Assembly (NCBI GenBank): GCA_010909165.1
Contig: MU008186.1
Location: forward strand, 186,001 to 250,000
Origin: Anthoceros angustus
Lineage: Eukaryota; Streptophyta; Anthocerotopsida; Anthocerotales; Anthocerotaceae
Reading direction: 5' to 3'
DNA length: 64,000 nt
Position numbers and translations under genes: made by a program. This document shows positions 10,393 through 23,000 of the stretch, piece after piece (position 1 is the first letter of the stretch; each line of letters starts with the position of its first letter). Below the pieces are notes generated by a model. That model did not search any database, was not told where the DNA came from, and was given only the letters and a program-made list of their open reading frames with translations.

Positions 10393-13300
10393 GTGGATGA
10401 GCCGCCGCCCGCGACCCAAGCATCGGGATGTTGCTCAAGTGCTGTGATGCAAGGCGCAGACGTGACGTCGGCGATGGAGGTGCAGCAGCCGTGGGCGGGC
10501 CTGCAGGATGCGCAGGCCGGGTTGCAGGACCTGGAGCGGGAAATCTGTGGCGGAGCAGACCTGAATTTCGACGTCTTCCTCTCGCGGTTGCAAGAGAGCG
10601 GGCAGAGGCAGTGCACCTCTGTGTGGACCAGGGGCACCATCGCCTACCGCTGCCGTTCCTGTCAAGTGAATGAATCCAGGTCGGGTGCTGCCGGAATCGT
10701 CTTGCCTGTCGGTCTGGTTGCTGCGTTTGCAATTGTGCTCATTCTTGCGCATGCTGCTGCTGCTGCAGTGCGATTTGCGTCAGCTGCTTCCAGGCCGGCG
10801 ATCATAAGGACCACGACTATGGTACGTACAGCACGGGCCTTTTTTCCGGAAGGATGCGCGCCGCATTGTAGTTGACACTGTTACTGCCCTGGCAGTCATG
10901 TACCGGAGTGAAGCTGGGGGATGTTGCGATTGCGGGGACGATGCCTCTTGGAAGGCGGAGGGGTAAATTTCAGTGACCCTATAGAGTTATGTTTACCTGG
11001 ATGGTGGGAGGTCGAATTGTGGTTCCTCGAATTGTGGGATGGGCGCCTAACTGTGTTCCTCTGGCAGTAACAGCTTCTGTGATATCCACCGTCGGTTTGT
11101 CCCTGATAAAGTCGCCTGTTTGCCTGTACAAGTGGCTGCTGCAGCTTCAGGAGCAGGTATTTTAATCAAATGTGATCGCATGTCTGACGTTATTCGGTCA
11201 CGAAGGCTGCTGATCCTTCTGAGCTTGGGGAATGCAGTGCGTCGTGTTTTGAAGGAGCTTATAATTTACGTCAAGGAAATCTACAGGATGCGGACAGAGG
11301 ACGGAGCACTTCCTTTGGAGATTGATATTTCGCAGACTGTTCTGTTGATTCGTTGGTCACAAAAGGCATGTTAACAAAGACACTGCAGCGTAACTTTTTA
11401 ATTTGATGAAATGAATGGCAGCATGTTGCAGGAAAATTCTGCCTTGTTGAAAAGGGTGTTCTTCTGCAGATTTGCTCAGTTGAACCTTTACGCGACATCC
11501 TATGTGCAGAGATGATGGTGAATTTACCAACTGAAGTTGCGGTATGTGGAAGTCGAAATGGATGCTTCACTTATACTGTACTTGGCGCCTTTGAGAACAA
11601 TCACAAAGGGATGGCTACATTTCGTATCCGATGAGACACAATTCTAAGTCCTTCGGCTGTTTTGAACGTTGGCAGTGTGCTTCCCTGAAAAAGCCTTTGG
11701 AAATTCTGCTATCTACATTCTCAAAGATGCCCGACCCTCTCATGGAAGGGGTATGATGCTGCCAGTGTGTCAGTATCTTATTTTTTATATTTAGTTCTCG
11801 GAGTCCTGCATGCTTTTTACATACTACGGTTCTTCAGTGACGAAAATAATGCATGCAGGAGACGACTTTGTTTTTGCAAATGCTGTACAATCCAGAGTTC
11901 AAGGTGTCGTTCTCTCATGAAGTTTTGCATCATTATTCAGATATGATACTCCCTTTTGTTTATGCTGCGCCATCTGCTGAAGCTGCCGGTGGGTTTAAGG
12001 CCCTTGACCAGAGTCTGGATAGAGGTAAAGACTAGCTTTTGGCTTCACAGCACACATAGTTTGCAGGCCCTGCATTGACATGGTGATGAATGTGCCACTG
12101 CTCACTTGAATCCTGTGCAGTAATGGTGCAGCTCTTCAATGTTCCTGAGACAACTCTTGCTTTTATTAAGCACAACGGGCTGCTGGAATGCTTCTTGTCC
12201 ACGTTGGTCTCTGTTATGAGTCACTGCGTCTACAGGTATACTTCCCACACTGGTCGGGTCATTCTACTGTGTGAGTCCAATCAAATATTTTGGCTGGTGT
12301 TCCTTGTACCCTGTACCTCGACTTGGGTACTGCTTTCTCTGCTATGTAACTTGAAATGGATGCCGCACTCAGGGATGTGGGGACAGTGAATGCAGAACAC
12401 AAAACCATTTCTGCTAAGGTTAGCATTTTTTGAGGTTAAGAACATGGAAACAAGAACTTGTTGCAGTACCTTGGTCTCTCAAACGTGACGTATTTACAAT
12501 TCTTCTCTGCAGATCTATGCACGTCCTCAAGGAGATTTAAGGCTGATGCTGTCACACCCTGCAGTTGCCTTGTATGTGCTGTCAGAGAGGGAGGATATTG
12601 TGAAACAGCTGCTGTCTCTATTGTCTCAGCTCCAGGTCCTTTCGTATCCACTTTCCTCTCTGTTCTTATCTGCATCTTGCATTGGGAACCATCAGCACTC
12701 CATGCTTCAGCCATGCATCTTTTTGCGATGCTCAGTTGTCATCACTTTCTGCAGTGGATGAATCCGTACAGTCAAAATCAGGATTTTGACTTTGAGGAAC
12801 AACACTCTTGGAAGAATGCAATACAGTTGGAGGTTAGATAATGTACCACCTTGAGATCTTCATTGTGCCCCTGTTGAAAGTATGGTCATGCTGTGGTTCA
12901 CAACTTTTGTTGATAGTGAGCTCAGTTGATGGTGATCTTTGCTGTGCTGAGTGTATGCCCTCAGTTGGATGAGGTCTTTTACTTGAAGAGTCCAATCTGG
13001 TTCGTGCCTGGTGTGACAACACTTTGCTCTGCGGTTTTATTTTGGATTTAATTTTGCATGTGCTTCGTTTTGTTTCGATTGCTGAATGGACATATCCATC
13101 AGGTAGGACTGCGGTTGTCAGTTAAACTGAGCTCCCTACCCTAAAGCATCTTTTTATATGGCACTTTGTTGTGAACGAAAAATGGTGGGTGCTTATATGC
13201 AGATGTAAAATGTTGTCCCTTCATTGGCACGTGGTAATGGCCAAATGCATTATCTTGTTTTGACTGCTTGAGGGAACATATCCTTTTGTTAGAATTGTGT

Positions 13301-16300
13301 TTGTCAGTAGAGCTAAGTTGCCTACCCGTCTGCATCTTTAGAAGGCACTTTGTTGTGAAAAGAAACACAGTGCACTGTGCTTATACGCGGATGCGAAATG
13401 CTGTCCCTTCATTGGCACGGGGTAGTGTTCTCATACATTATCTTGTTTTGACTGATGGAGGGGAAATGCAAAGGTAGAATTGTGCTTGTCAGAGAACTGA
13501 GGTCCCCACCCAAAAGCATCTTTTTAGAAGGCACTTTGTTGTGAAAAAGAAAAACGGTGCATTGTGCTTATACTCGGATGCAAAATGCTGTCCCTTCATT
13601 GGCACGGGTTAATGTGCACATGCGTTATCTCTTTTTGACTTCTGGAGGGAATATGTAAGAGTGTGTTCCTCCACCAAACTGCATCTCAACTCTACATGTA
13701 CAGTTGGTGGAAGCATGGTACAATATGTAGAGGTTTGATGAAAAATTGTCCAAGGAGTTATGCAGCGCCATTTTACTGATTACATTCTGTTGCCACAGTC
13801 TCAGTTGTGTATGAATCGGTGCAATATCTTTTGCAGGCATCGTGGCTCTGCAGTGTTTTCTTGCTACAGAGGTCTGGTGTCTGCTGAACATGCTTGGACT
13901 TAGATTGTTGAATGGCATTCATTCTGAGGCAGATTGTTAAAATCGCAATATGCCTATTCACAGAATGCGAAATAGCCACTGTGCCATCATTATGTTTTGA
14001 AGGACGTCATGTCGGAAGATTTTGACTCTTTTCACTGAGGATGGGACATTTCAAAGTTAGATTGTTGAATGGTAGTTCATTATGAGGCAGACTGTTAAAA
14101 CCGCAATATTCCTATTCACGAAATGCAAAATCCTTGTGTACTATCAATATGTTCTGCAGGACTTCGCCGTCAAAGGCACAGTCCTCTTCTGAGACTCTGC
14201 TCGGTGTTCCATGATTCTTGTTATAATCTTCTTGGTGGTATGATTTGGCAGATGGGTACGATGGCTATCGTATTTCAGCTTATTGGCCGCTGTTCTGCAC
14301 TTTCACAAAGCAATGAGGAGACTTGTCGCACGGCGCTCCTTCAGTTTGCTAGAGCAACCTTACAGGAGTTGTTGAATAACTTGTCTAAGGTGAATGATCT
14401 TCTCTTGGGTTTGGGATATGCAGGAATGGTTGTAAAAGAGGAACTTTGGGCTTCCTGTGGCACTTGCATTTGCTCTCCTTGTAGAGTTCTACTCTGATGC
14501 ATCGTCTTTTGCGCTCGCATGAGAGATACAGACACAGGAAGACAGTAGTGGGTACTACATTCTTGTGGCTCATGTGATCTATGCAGGTCAAATCTACTCG
14601 GGGACCATTTAACGGATTGTCCCTGCATATTCCTCTTCACAGGACTCTGAGTGCCATTGTCTCTAAACTTGTGCTTATGCAATGGGGGGAGGCAGACCAG
14701 GGTTTCATCAGTGAGTTGCAGGCTAATCTGTCAGAAGCCGAGGTACTCATTGGTTCACTGTTTTCAGTGAGGTATAATGCTGCTAGCAGGTATATTGAGC
14801 TCTTTGTTTTTGTTGTAGGTTCTTTCGCTGGTGGAGCATCCACTGAGGATATTAGCTTGGATGTCAGAGGTTTGTGTTACTTAAGCTTTGTTACAAGATC
14901 TTTAAGAATTACTGGTGAAACTGTGAACTTGATTGTGTTATGAAGCTATGGCATTTCTCCATCATTCTGAGAAGTAGTCCTGTGTTATTTTCTGCTTTAA
15001 AAAGGTTCGGGTTCGACAAGGGCATTTGAACCCTGAAAGTTTTGGCCGCCTTGAATTGATATATCGGGGAAGCTTCTGGCATGATCAGTATGTATTTATT
15101 CTGTCCTTTAGACTCTTTCGGAGAATTTAGGTTGTGGTTGTCGTGATTCATTTGAGTATGATGACGGGTGTTGATGGTTAGTATGAAGCTGATGACTCAC
15201 ATCGTCAAATGCTCTGCTGACTTATGTTTTTGTTTTACAGATCAATGGATATGGATGTGCTGATGTTACAGCTCTGCTGTGTGATTCGGGAACATATGGA
15301 GCAGACCATATTCCTGGCATTAGCTGAGCAGTTTGATGTGAGTTCAAGTCTTCTAGTGTGGTCCTGTTTTCTTATTCCTCACATTTTCTAAGGACTTGCC
15401 TATGTGCTTGACATCAGCTGCTCAGTATGGTGACACGCCCAGCATATGTGGAATGCCAGCCTACGAAGAAATTAACATCTGAGAAAATTGCTTTTCTTCA
15501 GGAGTTTATGCGTTTGATTTTGTTGGTATGGCCTTAGACAGTTTGGTGGTGCTGAGTTGGTTACCTACCTCTTATCTTCATAACCTAAGATCTATGTGCA
15601 ATTCAGGTGGTGCGAGATCGCCATAACACAGGGATGACTGAGGTACTTATTTGATGTTGGTAACTGGCTGGGATTCCTGTCCTGTACGGAGGTGGATATT
15701 AATGTCATTAGTTTCTGATCTATGTTTCCAACACAAAATTATGTTGTTTACAGAATGAAAGCTTGCGATACGATGTTATTCAATGGCTGTGTGCACGAGA
15801 CACGACCTTCTCCCAGGTGGGTGGGATGCCTATCCTCCTGTCTTCAATTGGACAGTTTCTTGCTGCAGCTTTGGCGCTCACATTTGGCTGATTGTGGTTG
15901 TAGTTATACAATTGTGTTAATGGATTTACCACTGATCATGCCAAGCTCAGTGTGATGCTGCAAGAGGTTGCTGTCTACATTGCTCCAAAGGTTCGACTTT
16001 TTGTGTTGGTGTTCTCTGCTCTGATAAGTGATTGTGGCTGGGTGGTTTCTGAAGTTTTGTTCTCTGGCTACAGCTGCAAGAACGAGGTTGTTATCAGTTG
16101 AAGCAAGAGTGCTGGGTGGAATTTGATCCTTTATTTGCCCAGTTCTACTCAAATGACCTGGAAGATGCGCAGGTGTGCCTGATGTAGTCTTTTATTTTCA
16201 GGATAGTCAGATGATGATAAGTTCTTGAGGATAATTATTGAGCTACAGGCAGCTGTCTCCAGGTGTTCAGGGTTTGTAGTTGTTCTGACACATTACACTA

Positions 16301-19300
16301 TCTGTTCTGAGTGCAGGAGAGAGCAGCTAGTATTGGGAAGCTGGAGCATTTCTGGAGACTTCCGCAACCACCACAAGCACGGCCACCCTTCCATCGTCTG
16401 ATAAATCTGCTACACACGCCGGTCTGTCCTTATTCTCGCCATGCTCATGCCCGCTGTGAGAAATGGGACAGATGATGTCCGCTGTGCTTTGTCTTGGTTC
16501 TTGCAGGATGAATCCATCTCCTGAAAACTGAACTCACTGTTTCTTCGTTGATTGTGCAGGCATGTTCCCAGCTTATATGGAATGTGCTGTACCACGTTAC
16601 AATTCTTGTCAAGGAAGAGTCAACTGCAACAGCTGCAGAAGCCCTCGGGGTTACTGCCCTGCAGATGTTGGCCATGGTTCTTGCTGATGCACGGTAAGTT
16701 TGCACAAGCGCGTCGTGACTTTGTGGCAGCATGCTCTTAAGCCGAATTGTTAAATTGGGATTCTTCTGGTGAAGGAGAACAATGTTCTTCGAACTTTGAT
16801 GCGGAAAGTGGTGGTGATATGGGACTGCACTGTTTGTAGCTGCAACTGTTAGTAAGTCTTGTGCGCCTTTGCTTCAGGGAAGGTTCTTCAAAACCGAGGA
16901 AAGTCTCACCATTATCGGGCACTCGCCATGCTGGAGCTCCCTCTGGCTCATCTTTGGACCATGTATATGACAACATTTATGGGCTGCCCTTTTTAAATCC
17001 TGATACTGGGGTTCTGGAATGGCGACGTGGAGAGTCAACAGCTCCAACAATACACAGGATGCTGTTGGGGTTGCAGAAAACCAAAGATTCAATTCGTAAG
17101 GATATTTCATCAGGCACATTTTGTTGACTGTGGAGAAGTTGGATTTGCCTGATCTTTTGTTGTTCTGTCTTACAGGTCTTGTGGACTCTATCATGCACGT
17201 TTTGTCGCTTCTGCCCTCCTATGATTCACGTACGGATGTTACAAGTATAAGTTATCCCCAGGTGAGATGCTGGTTGGTTTATTGAATCTTCCAAATCAAA
17301 TGTCTGTGTCTGATGTTTCTCATACTTTGGATGTTCTTAGATGGTTGACCTGTCTATGGAGGACGAGCGGCGAAAGTTGAAGAAGCAACGGCAAGAGGCT
17401 ATTTTAAAGGATTTTGCAGCCAGGTTAGAGTGGTTTTTATCTTTTGGGGTAGCGGATCTCCATAGGATCATCAATTACAGGTTGTTCATCCTTTTGCAGG
17501 CAAAAGGCATTTATAGAGCAACAGGATGGAGATCAAGTCTTAAGTAAAGAGGTGGCGGTTGAGCAGTCGGTCACTGAACTTGGTGATTGTGCCTCTCCGG
17601 TTCAGGCAGAATCATCTGCTGCTGATGATGCTGGAAGTATGCTGCCATCTACTGATCATAGCTACCACCCCCGTGAGTGTGCATTCTGCAGATGCTCGGT
17701 CAGTGCCTTTGGTGCCTTTTTTGAATCGCTTGTGTCTGTTACTGTAATGTTAGCTGTGTGACAAGATGACGTTGTGCTTCTCTGATGATGTCGCTGTCTG
17801 ATGAATCAGTGTGATGGCAAAGACTCTGGGTGGATAGCTTTGGTGCAAAGATACAATCTTGGAGATGTGATGGTCAGCAGGGCGAAGCTTGTGCATGATG
17901 TAGAAGAAGAGTTACTTAGTAGAGCAGGTAGTAGCCTTGTAGCTGTTGCGGCAAGTTTCAAAGGGGAGCCTGCTAAGTCTACAGCAATTGATGCCTATCC
18001 GGCTGAGCACGTGAGATGTTGTGGACACCAGGTATGCTCCTCGGAAAATGTGTTGCTTTCTTTGAGATCATATTTAGGTTGAGACCCCTGATCATGGTAA
18101 TGGCTTGCTACTTGCTAGTGTTTTTGACTTATTAGCTTTGGCCTAAGTTGAAGCTGCTCTGTAGATGCATCAAACATGTTTCCAGCGCTATGTGGATTCA
18201 CTGGTGAAACGCCACAATGCACGGTGTCCATATGAAGGTATTTAATTTCCTTGGATGTATCTTTTTTAACTTGTTATAGTATAATTCAGCTACGTCTATC
18301 CTATGATTGGTCTAGGTGCAGTCCTTGCCTTTCTTGCAATTCTGCTTTCTTATGCTATGTTGGAGATAAGCTGCTGATGAGTAAGTGGGTGCCCTCAATG
18401 GCAAGGCAGCCACAAGACTGCCGAACACGTAAATAAGCAGCATGCTCTTAATTGAATGGTGTTGGAATCTCATGGATACCTGTGTGTCTTCAGGGAGAGG
18501 CATTATAGATCTTAGCAGGATGGAATTTCTGTGTCCTATATGTCGCCGGTTGGCAAATGTTCTACTGCCAGACATCAATGCTTCACTAGCTTGGAATAGG
18601 GTGCAACAAGATCATGATGATGATGAACCAAGCACATCGGGTGGGAACACACAACAGTATGGACTGGATGGAGTTCCTGATGCCGATATATCTGTGGTGT
18701 TATATGGTGAAAAAGACGGGGCAGAGGAGTACTGGGCGGAGTTTTGGGAAGCCAATCAAAACTTGGCAGAAGTCATCAGCGTGTTTGCTTCACAGGTTTG
18801 TGTTTGACTCTGACAATCAATGCCTGTTGTGGTTTGTTGTTTTTCCTTACCAAAAACTTGGGTTTCTGTTGCAGTGCTTGAGGGTGCGAAAGAATTTTAG
18901 GATGGAGCCTCCAGAGTTGAAGGGCTTTATGCTTTGTCGAGTGAGTGCATATGCAAAGTCTTTAAAACGTGTGCTCCTGGGATATTCATGTTCACATGAC
19001 TTTTGGTACGTACTGGCTAATGTGGCTTTGGCAACTGGACTAATTGCATGTATGTCAATTATCTGCAGGTTCTATGGGAGGTTTTGGCAGCGAATATAGT
19101 ACACGCAGAGGTAGAGATGAGGAGTGAACTTTCTCGACCGTCAGGGCAGGAAGCATCTTCATCTACATCATTAGAAATCCGAGATGGGTACTTGTGCAGA
19201 GGAGATGGTGCCCATTGGCTGGCACTACAGCAACTTGGGAGGCTTGCTGTGCTGGCCAACACTTTACCAGCGGCTGGTGAGGTTTTAGCTTAAAATGCCA

Positions 19301-21606
19301 TTGTACGGTTACTTATTTTGCAATCTCTGTTGCAGTTTATTGGTTGTGGTATTGGTGTGTGCTTCATAGCAACTTGTGGATTTCTCTTCACCTTGATAAC
19401 GCCTAAGATGTCTTGTCTGTGCAGCTGGTGCAAAAGATCGGGAGGTTTTGAAGTTACAGGAATCATTTGGCATGTACAGTCGAAAACAGCAAGGGGCAAG
19501 TAAAAAGGGAAAGGGTTTGGTTGTAGAGGCCAGGCCTGACTCAAACTATATGAGCTCGTTTGCTTCTGCTGTTCCAAGAGATGATTCGCAGTCACAGTCT
19601 GGCTCGGATGATTCCGAGATGTTGGATGAGAGGACTGATGAGAGCGGGCCAACAGCCATTATCGAAGCCGTACAGGATGAGGTGGAGTGGAAGTGCTGTC
19701 ATCGAGGACAGTTCGGATATTCAACGGAGGAAGACTGGCTTTGGAACTTTTCCACCACAATAAGTGGAGGGGTTTTAGCAACAGACTCATTTGGACTTCT
19801 CATCACATTGCTGGTTGTAAGTATTTACCTGCTATGTCTGATGAAAGAGAAAAATCTGTCAATTTCGATCCTGTCTTAGTGTTGCTTGTTTGTGGCAGGC
19901 CATGAGGGGGTGCCCGTCATTGGGGCAACTACGAGCACTTGTTCACCTGGCTCATCTTGTGTGCTATACTCAAGGGCTTTTGGCCATCGGAGCTCTCACC
20001 AGGAGGCGTGGTGATTCCTCTGTCTGGAGTGTGGAGGATCTTAATCGAACGACTTGCACTCCGTTCTTACGCAGAGCGGCCCTTCTGGTATATTACAAAG
20101 GAGACTCTATCCAGTTTGATTGGTTGGTAAGCAAAATCGCTTGTGCTGATGTGACTGTGTGTTTGTCAGGTGGAAGTCCTTACTGGCAAGCAGATGACAG
20201 GCTGTGAAGGTTACCGAGGTACATGGTGTGTCCCAACTGTCAGTGAAACTGCAATTTTCTCAAAGTTATGCCATGAGGCTTGATTTGCTGGAATTATGCC
20301 TTGCAGACTTGGACTTTGTGTTCTTGGAGCGCTGGCTAAGATTGCGAAATCCTAAAAAAGTGCAGCACATCACCATCAATGGTGCGGTTTCACTTGGTCT
20401 ACTTGTGACTCATTTACTTAACTTGGTCAGGATACTTAGCCGTTACAGTTTGCATGTGTTTACTGTTCTCCAGGGGTTCAGATGGAAACAAACAGGCTGC
20501 AGCAAACTTGGCAAGGAAGACTCGTAAGTTTCCGACTGGCAACAGTTTCATCATTAGACTGTATAACAGTGTCCTGCGATGTACAGAAGCCGTGTCTGGT
20601 TTGAAACCATTGTCGTCAGCAGGAATAAGTGGAGTGTCGTGTGTGTGGTCCTTCTGCAGGACTCTTGGATGCTGGAGACTTTTCTGCTGAAGATTCCTCG
20701 GCTGATATCTTTTGTCAGCCTGCCTGAGGTCTTCCAGGTGTGGCTGCTACCTCGCAGTAAAGCAGTGTTCAAATATCCTGCAAGTCTTTTCCTTTGTAGC
20801 CCCTCGGAGTTCTGACTCGGAGGTTTAACGTTCTTGTAGGACCTCATGCTCCAACGGCTGAAGACTCCATGCAGTAACTGCAATGAGGTTCCCGGGTGAG
20901 TGTGCGGGTAGCTTTGTTGCTATAAGCTTAAGCTCCTGTGTTGCTTGCGCCACACTTACATCAAGACCCCTGCAGAGAGCCTGCAATCTGTCTAGCGTGT
21001 GGGAAGCTTTTCTGCTATGGCCGCGTGAAGGAAGGTTGTGGCGAATGCTACAACCATGCGGCTGAAGGTGGGGATAGTTTTTGCCATTGGCACAGGTTGT
21101 TCCCCAAAACCAGCATGGTGTGACCATTTTTGTGTGCAGGCGGTTGCAGTAGCGTAGGGATATTTCTTCTGCTTCATTCCACGCAGCTGCTGTTACTTCG
21201 GAGTGAGCGCGTCTGCGTGGCTCCGTCGCTCTACTTGGATCTCCATGGAGAGGTAGATCGTGCTCCCCCTTTCCAGAACTCATTGGGAGCAGTCTGTGCC
21301 TTTCCACCCGGGTGCTGGATGATGGTATCTGACATGGGTTTCTTTCGCAGGAGGATCTTGACGCTGGCTTGAAACGGGGACATCTGTTGCACCTGAGCCA
21401 TCTTCGGTTGAAAGAGGTACGCGGGTTATGTTGCATTTCCAACGTCGGCCAACTGATCCTAGCTGTTTGAGTATTGGGTACCACTCCTGCCTGCTCACTG
21501 GTCCTACTCCGTGCTCCATCCAGATTACCCGATTATGGGCGACGGCGTCTCTGGACTACGATACACACACCTTGCACACGTCGCAGCTACGTGGCAAGAT
21601 TTGCTG
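10393..21606 (+). CDS. PRT6: PRT6-like N-recognin E3 ubiquitin ligase, many exons
   Basis: The product resembles plant PROTEOLYSIS 6, the E3 that recognises basic N-terminal residues in the Arg/N-degron pathway. Exons 1-4 (10393-10679, 10769-10821, 10896-10962, from 11074) join in frame on GT-AG borders. They build a UBR box: AYRCRSCQVNE, AICVSCFQAGDHKDHDYG, GGCCDCGDDASW, FCDIHRR. Later exons match the family in order: NPYSQNQDF (about 12750), HIPLHRTL (14620), WVEFDPLF (16110) and RKLKKQRQEAIL (17370). The RING cysteines are at CAFC (17685), HVRCCGHQMHQTC (18010-18185) and EFLCPICRRLAN (18525). The C-terminal cysteine-rich region reads PAICLACGKLFCYGR (20970) and GLKRGHLLHLSH (21370). The last exon, 21524-21606, ends LRGKIC and TGA. 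The start could instead be Met at 10447. Inner exon borders were not all resolved. The frame looks intact, so I think the gene is functional. Confidence 0.92.
13098..13650. repeat. about 184-bp tandem repeat, three copies, in a PRT6 intron
   Basis: Copies share gcatcttt, ggcactttgttgtga, then tgctgtcccttcattggcac and tatcttgttttgact. Anchor positions are about 13147, 13330 and 13515, giving a period near 184 bp. Copies differ by substitutions as well as indels, so this looks like a true, older duplication. Confidence 0.85.
13900..14160. repeat. about 150-bp direct repeat in a PRT6 intron
   Basis: The phrase ttagattgttgaatgg followed by gaggcaga, ctgttaaaa, cgcaatat and cctattcac occurs at about 13902-13990 and again at about 14057-14150 with substitutions. 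Confidence 0.75.
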
Positions 21607-22377
21607 AGACGGAGAGACAAAATTGTGTTGCCAGTGTTTGCATTCCTGCAAGCAAGAGACTGAATGCTTCGCATACTTTGTACCGTATATGCTAGCAACC
21701 ATTTTTTTCACGAGAGTTCTCCAGCTGGCACCATTGTACAAAACCGACAGCTAGCCTCGAAGGATGGCAAATGTATGCAGCTGTTTTGCTGGCATTGCAG
21801 AGTGAATCGATGGCGTTAAATCCCACACACACTCCTGCTACAGTAACGTGTGGTGCATGCACAGGGAAATCGGTTCCACACACAGGAGTGCGCGTGTCTG
21901 TGCAGTGCAAGCTGCATCAGAAACGCCATCACATGTTCCAGACCTGGGCGCAGACAGGCAGAGGGTCGTAAAGCGAGCAGGGTCACGTGTGAGCGGAGAC
22001 GGTCGTGTAAAATAAGCGCCGGCTGCCAATAATGCGTCGCGCCCACTCCCGCTCCCAGCCTCCCACTCCCACTCCCGCTCCCGCTCCCGCCTGCACAAGA
22101 TTCTGTCAACGCAAGAGCAGGGCAGAGGAGAGCCTTCGTCCAAGCGAAGGGAAGGGAAGGGAAGAGACGAGAAGGGCAGGGCAGGAGGGAAGGGAAGGCA
22201 CGGGACGGAAACCGAGCCTGAAAATATCTCGTGGCTCCATGACTGGGCCGAGGCACAGCCCGAGGCAGAGGACCCGGCCCGGATGGTAGGCCTGGCGCCG
22301 GAGCACAAGTAGGCAGAATCTAGGTCATGAGGCGATAATAATGTAATCCCGCCGTAATGCGGACTTGAGCTCGCAAA
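21607..22377. other. 3' flank of the PRT6-like gene
   Basis: This contains the presumed 3' UTR, a G/A-rich stretch near 22137-22200 and repeated ctcccgctccc words near 22050-22090. I see no further gene. Confidence 0.5.
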
Positions 22378-22542
22378 TGATGTTCATCAACTTCAATGCG
22401 GTGACCGACATGGAGGAGGCGCATTATGGCAGCATTGAAGTAGATCACCTGTATGAACGTCACACACGGAATCATATTATCATGCCATGGCAGAAAAAGC
22501 CGATGAACGCCAGGGCCAGGCTACTCCATGTCCTAAGTTGAT
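22378..22542 (+). CDS. small ORF, unidentified
   Basis: A 54-codon ORF starts with two Met codons (MMFINFNAVTDMEEAHYGS) and ends RLLHVLS before TGA. Composition is balanced compared with the low-complexity sequence around it. I recognise no family, and no neighbouring exon is evident. It may be chance or part of an untranslated transcript. Confidence 0.2.
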
Positions 22543-22784
22543 CCTGCCGTTAAACCTATGGCAAGCATGTGCTCTTCCATGTAAGAGGTGCGTGGACAAA
22601 CTCTTGACTGTCAGATATTGCATACCGTAGCCTTAATCCCTGACTTGTGGTTGGCCAGCCTTGCAGTTTGCCCTTGCCTTGCCCTTGCCCTTGGCCTTGA
22701 TGCTGATTAATAAATTGGTTGCAAGTCACCAATATCAATGCTCACCAATTCCAAGCCCTCAATGCCCTGCCACAATAACGCTAC

Positions 22785-23000
22785 AGTAATAGTATAGCAG
22801 TATAGCAATATAGCAGTATAGCAGTAGACAATGTAGTGAATAAGTGGAGGGGGGGAATGTATGTAGCTCAGCTGGCCAGGCAGCCAGGCAGCCAGGCAGC
22901 CAGTCAGAGCATGATCACAGCTTGCCTGCTGCCCTGCCCTGGGCCCTGGGCCCTGGCCTGCCCTGGCCTGCCCTGGCCTGCGCTGCCCTGCCCTGCAGGC
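22785..23000. repeat. short-period tandem repeats
   Basis: Three runs follow each other: about five copies of (c)agtatagcag-like units at 22791-22830, a ggcagcca run at 22875-22905, and a ccctggcctg run at 22945-22985. Confidence 0.85.

Noticed and set aside
20825-21484. 219-codon minus-strand ORF
   Set aside because: It is antisense to PRT6 C-terminal exons that carry clear conserved motifs.
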